64,000 nucleotides of DNA. It comes from Warburgia ugandensis. Lineage: Eukaryota; Streptophyta; Magnoliopsida; Canellales; Canellaceae. Below are positions 59,333 through 64,000 of this stretch, one piece after another. The first letter of the stretch is position 1; each line of letters starts with the position of its first letter. The translations under genes were made by a program, and so were the position numbers. Location of the stretch: the NCBI GenBank assembly GCA_035236585.1, contig CP141136.1:48625136-48689135 (forward strand). Direction: 5' to 3'. The notes under the pieces were generated by a model. That model ran no database searches, was not told where the DNA came from, and worked only from the letters and a program-made list of their open reading frames with translations.

Positions 59333-60015
59333 TGTAATAAACTTATATTTTATTGTGGTTTAAATTGAAAGTGGAGTGAAGAAATCATTTTTTGTTGAAA
59401 TTGAAATCCTTAGAAGTAATATACAAAAGACTTCAAATTTAACCTTGAAACCTCAAAAATTAGAATGTAGGCAATGAGAGCTTTCTAACAACAGTAAATT
59501 TTCTCAAAATGAGGGTTAGAGTTAGAAAAACTCAAAATTTTACTAAGTTTTAGAGGGGGGTAAATTGATACTAGCACCTCCTCTCCACTGATGGGCCCCA
59601 TGCGATGGCCAACTAGGGGTAGCTCGACGCGTGGAGCTCTACCCCTGGTTGTTGTCATACAGGGAAGGGGCTAGTGATCTCCACTGCCTCCTCTCCCCGC
59701 TCTCCTTCCATCTCTCCTACATCGTATTTGCCACACTCTTCATCCTCACCACTACATCTCTCTTTCTCTCTCTCTATCTAAGTGCTCCTTTTTTGTAATA
59801 GTTAGCGTTAGTTTTTCCATCAACGACGACTATCATTGGCATAGGTAGGATTTCTACCATGCCTGGTTATCTCCCTCTCTTTTCCCTCTCCTCTCTCATT
59901 CTATCTCTCTCACAATCATGTTCTTCCATTGCTGGCAAAGATAAAAAGAACCAGTGAAGGTAAAAATGAGATATACAATACCCGTGTTTCATTTTCCTAG
60001 AAAAATTGCATCTTT

Positions 60016-60305
60016 AACACTGTAACATTCAGGGACTATTTTTCTGTCATCTTCTCCAAATGTATAAAAGATTACTGAATGAAATAGTTGACTTTTTTTG
60101 GCAAGGAAAAATGTTAATGTTACAGTGTCTAAAAGATTACTAAATGACAGAAAAAAATTCATCGAATATTACAGTGTTACAATTGTCAAATGCTTTTATA
60201 CATTTAGTAATCCTTTCACTTACCGTTGAAATGTTACAATGTAAAAAATGCAATTGTATATGCATTTAGAAATAGTAAGTGAAAAGATTACTAAATGTAT
60301 AAAAG
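60016..60305. repeat. Scrambled inverted-repeat patch in the 3' LTR
   Basis: The segment 60193-60223 is the reverse complement of 60275-60305 at 30 of 31 bases, with a 51-bp loop. AACACTGTAACATTC at 60016-60030 reappears inverted at about 60116-60128, 60165-60180 and 60228-60243. TTTTCTGTCAT near 60040 reappears inverted near 60144. ATGTATAAAAG occurs near 60060 and 60295. The 5' LTR has only one counterpart, AAATGTATAAAAGCTATTGG near 52993. Confidence 0.8.
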
Positions 60306-61894
60306 TTGATTGGACCGTTAAATTGTAGATCTGATTACTCTAGTGCTTAGATCGATGTAATTTAGATCTGGAACATCAAATCTAAATGATTGATTCTTGA
60401 AATTGACTTTTGCAACACCCAAAGATATTTGATCTGAGGATAAATGGAAGATTAGGAACAATCTAATCATTCAAACTAGAAATATATAAATCCACAATCA
60501 AGAGACTAAATTATGATATTTATTTCATATTTCTTAGATTAATATTTAATTGCTAAAATAAGCCATGATCTATGATTTCTAATTATCGATCATCATCCAA
60601 ACCGATCCATAATTGAATACGGTGAATCCGAGACATCAGATTGAGGTGGGTAAATTCTAAGATTGCTGAGTTTTCACATATATTGCACTTATGCATTATC
60701 TTGTTAAATACATATAATTATTATACTTAAATTATAGTTGATGACTTATTTTGAGGTTGTAAGTATAGTAACCTCATAATTTAAATTATGTGATGACACT
60801 TATATTAATTGTGAATGAGATTGTTAGGAGAAAGAGTCTCATTTTTTTTTTAACATGATATGATAACTATCTGGTGAATCACATCACATGCATTAAATGT
60901 GCATTGTCTTATAAACATGAGAAACTTTGTTAGTTTTTTTTTATAAAAATAAAGGGGTTTTATGATTATACATGAAATGGTAAGGTGTATAGCATGAGTG
61001 ATTTCTAACTAAATTTTGTGCATTATTTATATTTGACATCTCATTCGCATTCAAATGAAAATTTTCTATTTTTAAAGCCATAATCCGGATCTGATTATGT
61101 GATCAGTGGGTGCTAATATGTCACCAGGGATTTGATTTAAACAAGCACTTTTGCTTGTGGACATTATGATAGAAGGGTTATAGGGATGGCCACCCACCTT
61201 TTGAAAGTTGATATTTTGACACCAAGCCCAAGTGGCTAGATTTTGAGTGTAGCATCATGGGAAGGCTAAACTTCATGATTTGTTCTCCTCCCATGTGAGA
61301 TGGCGATAAGTCTCACACAGTTGGTGTTAGTGTTTAAGCATGTTGTGTCCCACTATTGGGCAGATTCCACAACATAATGATCCATGTATTCTTTTTTCTA
61401 GAGTGTCCCACAATTGGACAGACAGTTGCTGTAGCGTTGTAGTGTCCCATTGTAGGGTTGTTACAGCAGGTTGATTTTAAGCACCACGAGCATGATAGGG
61501 TCATAGATATCCTGGCTCCTAGGCATGACGATGCCTTTGATGATTTAAGAGTTGATATATTTATCTTTGCATGCTGAGAATTGACATGTTTGAAATAAAT
61601 TGACAAGGAATCTCCTATTTATGGTTTAAATTGAGATTTTAGTGCTTAACTAATTTTTCATGAATTTTTTGCACTTGTTTAATGAGTACTCTTTGATGTC
61701 AACATATCACAATATTCTTACACTTATATTGTACTCGGTTGAACTAAAACCTTTGATGGAATCTTTGACAAGTAATCAATTAATATATTGCAAATTTATA
61801 TTGAAAAACCTAAGGAACCATACCTAAGGATATTTCACTATGTGCATGAGTGAATGGATACAAATTTACATTGATTTTATATTTGTGATCCTGC

Positions 61895-61916
61895 TAAGTA
61901 TATTCCCCTATACTTA
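61895..61916 (+). other. Conserved LTR hairpin (copy 4)
   Basis: TAAGTATA pairs perfectly with TATACTTA (8 bp) around TTCCCC. Relative to copy 5 (TGAGTATA/TATACTCA), both sides of the second base pair have changed together. Confidence 0.65.
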
Positions 61917-62358
61917 CCGCACCAACTCTATGGATAAACATAAAGAAGAGAAAGGCAAGAGTATTGAGACCTGGTGAACCAAATAGTTAAAAAGAATATA
62001 GGCAATGTCTGTATGATCTGTATATTTTATAAATGTTATATGATAGCTGAGTAGTTATGCAATTGTGATAATTAGTTTAAACATGTATAAATATGTTTAA
62101 TGTATATTAGACTGTGGGCTGTAATTGGATAGAATTCTAGGAAATGATAGATTTAAACTTGTCATATTTGATGTAGAAATGTTTGATTTCATAACTCATG
62201 AATGTTTTTGGTAGGTCAAATGACACTCGGGATTTTCTAAAATCTCTTTACAAAGAAAAATGTTTCTATCATTTGTTTTCTAAAAGAAATTTTTAAATAG
62301 GGATCTTGCCTTACAAAAACAATTCTTAAAAAGCATTTTAAAAACCCGAGTCTTCATA

Positions 62359-62640
62359 ATGTGCCTCTTCCCTAGACTTCCTAACCTTTGACACCTCACA
62401 CATGCTGTGCAATAAGATATGAATCTTTAAAATTGGTGGGTTGGTAAAATCACATTGCAAAAATTTTGTAGCTTTCTTTCTAGACCTGAAATGGTCCCAA
62501 CATGTATGATCATGGTAGGAGGAGATTATTTGATTATGCTCACTATCTAGTATCCATCTCCTTATTCACCTGATAGTTAAAAGTCTCCTCTTATCTTGTT
62601 TGGTCCAATGATTTAGTATTTTTCTTATAATAAGATAATT
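62359..62640 (-). pseudogene. E3 integrase, zinc-binding part
   Basis: It begins with the right copy of the ATGTG duplication (62359-62363). The minus strand reads SYCTACVRCQRLGSLGKRH near 62364-62420, the C-X2-C half of the HHCC zinc-binding domain, next to MMPLNP across the insertion. Upstream (62430-62560) is a damaged region matching the FYWPTIF and HDHxxxGH codons of Athila integrase. Confidence 0.75.
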
Positions 62641-63130
62641 TACTATATCATGATACCAAGGTAACTGGGAAATGTGCAATAACTATTTGTTCAAAAAGGA
62701 TTCATTTATAGGCACATTATCGCTAGTGTGCTCCACCACTAGTCTAGATAAGTAGTATGCTATGACATTTTTGAAACCTTTCTTGTCTTCAAAGTCTAAG
62801 TTAAACTCTTGAAGCAGTAGTATCCAATGGATCAATCTAAATTTTGCATCCTTTTAGAAAGAAGATACTTCAAAGCCCCGTGATCCGAGTACATTGTAAA
62901 TTTAGACCCTAACAAGTAAGATCTAAACTTATCTAGAGCAAACACTACAACTAACAACTCTTTTACTGTGGTTGAATAGCTTAGTTGGGCATCATTTAGT
63001 GTTTTATTAGCACAATATATCACATGGAGAAGTTAGTCAATGCAATGCCCCAAAATAGCTCCAATTGCATAATTTGACTCATCACACATTATCTCGAATG
63101 GTGCACTCCAATTAGGTGATTGGATAATAG
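62641..63130 (-). pseudogene. E3 RNase H
   Basis: The open minus-strand stretch 62832-63023 reads MIYCANKTLNDAQLSYSTTV and KELLVVVFALDKFRSYLLGS, then KFTMYSDHGALKYLLSKRMQ: a well-preserved Athila RNase H, with the Asp of the YSDH box. The frame shifts near 62850 before the IRWILLLQEF-type region (62800-62830), and a tail toward integrase is recognisable (ERKGFKNVIAYYLSRLVVEH-like, near 62720-62800). Confidence 0.85.
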
Positions 63131-64000
63131 GTGCAGAGGTCAACTCTACTTTTATTGTCTCAAATGCTTTCTTCTAGTTTGATCAAAATTGAAGGAGGCC
63201 TCCTTTATAAGTAAATTATACAGAGGCTTGGCAGTTTTGCTGAAATCCTTGATGAATCTTCTGTAGAAGCTAGCATGCCCTAAAAAGTAGTGGATTTCTT
63301 TCATCGTCATTTGTAAATTAAGATTGGCTACTAAATCCACTGTAGACTTATCAATTTCTATCCCATTGGGTGATATAATATGGCCTTGCACTATCCCACT
63401 TTGTACCATTAAATGGCACTTTTCCTAAATCAATACTAAATTCTTCTCCTAACACCTTGCAAGAACTAACTTCAAATAGTGTAGGAACTCATCAAAAGAG
63501 GATCCAAATATTGAGAAGTCATCCATGAACACCTCTAGAAACCTTTCTACCATATCAGAAAAGATGCTCACATACACCTTTAAATGTAGCATAAGAATTG
63601 CAAAGCCCAAAATGCATATGATAGTAAGCAAAGGTTTGAAAAGGATAGGTGAAGGTGATCTTCTCCTGATCCTTGGGTGCTATTAGAATCTAGTTATAAC
63701 TAGAATATTCATCTAAAAAATAGCAATAACTATCTCTAGCCAACCTCTTAAGCATTTGGTTGATAAAAGGTAGAGGAAAATGGTCTTTCCTTGTGACTGC
63801 ATTCAATTTTAGGTAATCAGTGCAAACTCTCCATCTGATGGTCATGCAGGTGGGTACTAACTCATTTTCCACATTTTTTACTACACAGGGCTAACCCAAG
63901 TGTTGTTAGAGACGGCGTATGTCACACCAACATCTAGAAGCTTAAGGACTTCATCTCTGACCATGTCCTTCATGTGGGGATTTAGTCAACTTTTGAGTTT
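63131..64000 (-). pseudogene. E3 reverse transcriptase, partial (continues beyond window)
   Basis: Three minus-strand stretches: 63690-63872 with RVCTDYLKLNAVTRKDHFPL and PFINQMLKRLA (usual entry to the palm), 63449-63631 with MVERFLEVFMDDFSIFGSSF and DEFLHYLKLVLARC (catalytic FMDDF at 63515-63529 intact), and 63152-63409 with GHIISPNGIEIDKSTVDLVA and MKEIHYFLGHASFYRRFIKD. Frameshifts separate them. The start and upstream gag-PR lie right of the window. Confidence 0.85.

Larger units (their letters stand above)
51930..62358 (+). mobile_element. Tekay/Del-like Ty3-gypsy chromovirus with both LTRs
   Basis: A structurally complete plus-strand element: 5' LTR 51930-54959, initiator-Met primer site 54962, gag, protease, RT, RNase H, integrase with a damaged chromodomain, polypurine tract 59321-59332 and 3' LTR 59333-62358, with the target duplication ATGTG. 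Total 10,429 bp. Both LTRs begin TGTAA(C/T)AA and end TCATA (from TCACA). They differ visibly throughout, and the coding regions have many stops, so it is an old insertion and not autonomous. It lies in the integrase gene of E3, between the zinc-binding region and the core. Confidence 0.9.
59333..62358 (+). repeat. 3' LTR of the Tekay-like element
   Basis: It starts TGTAATAAACTTATATTTTA and ends AAAACCCGAGTCTTCATA, 3026 bp, followed by ATGTG. It matches the 5' LTR except at about 60010-60310, where a scrambled set of inverted repeats replaces unrelated sequence, and in the CT-rich zone. The hairpin at 61895-61916 is perfect. The antisense frame 61334-61606 is not credible. Confidence 0.9.
47396..64000 (-). 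mobile_element. E3: Athila-like retrotransposon, runs off the right edge
   Basis: A third minus-strand Athila element. Its 3' LTR is 47396-49290, followed by a non-coding region with the Athila hallmark (near 50935-50975), the C-terminal and core integrase (51060-51924), then, after the Tekay-like insertion, the zinc-binding region, RNase H and RT to the window end. Protease, gag, primer site and 5' LTR lie beyond 64000. The RT and RNase H are better preserved than in E1. Confidence 0.8.

Overview
The window is plant nuclear DNA, almost certainly from a flowering plant with a repeat-rich genome. It holds no convincing host gene, tRNA or rRNA. Nearly all of it can be assigned to degenerate Ty3/gypsy LTR retrotransposons stacked inside one another, plus one truncated RTE-type LINE. 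The kingdom call rests on Athila-type elements (tRNA-Asp primer site, FMDDF reverse transcriptase, [10 protein letters not shown]-like integrase tail) and Tekay/Del-like chromovirus elements (initiator-Met primer site TGGTATCAGAG, LTRs of 2.6-4.8 kb). I cannot name the species.

Layout. Outer element E1 (Athila-like, minus strand) has its 3' LTR at the left edge (to 2430), pol at about 5100-7792, PR and gag at 38443-41054, a decayed PBS near 42280 and a 5' LTR from about 42306 to at least 45136. A Tekay-like LTR (1-1658) and a LINE (2433-3129) lie in its left part. Between PR and RT of E1 sits E2, a second Athila-like minus-strand element (7798-38437) with target duplication CTTGT. E2 has three later insertions: a 2.6-kb solo LTR in its 3' LTR (9907-12506, TSD GAAAG), a 4.8-kb solo LTR in its integrase (14934-19710, TSD CTTTC), and a 10.7-kb Tekay-like composite in its gag (23230-33887). 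With these removed E2 is about 12.6 kb.

Right of E1 is a broken Tekay-like LTR fragment (about 45137-47130), then E3, a third Athila-like minus-strand element. Its 3' LTR is 47396-49290 and its pol runs off the window at 64000. E3 integrase is split by a Tekay-like element with both LTRs on the plus strand (51930-62358, TSD ATGTG).

Every coding region is broken by stops, frameshifts or lost catalytic residues, so nothing here is likely to move on its own. G-to-A and C-to-T changes recur at diagnostic sites (primer sites, integrase catalytic codons), as expected from long cytosine methylation.

Most interesting: all seven Tekay-like LTRs that retain the relevant region carry a short hairpin at the same place, about 380-500 bp before the LTR 3' end. 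Stem sequences differ between LTRs yet still pair in most of them, which suggests a conserved structural element in the LTR transcript. Also notable are a tandem duplication of about 0.7 kb that doubles the TATA region of one LTR, a scrambled inverted-repeat patch in the 3' LTR of the 51930 element, and a composite insertion that has lost one LTR.
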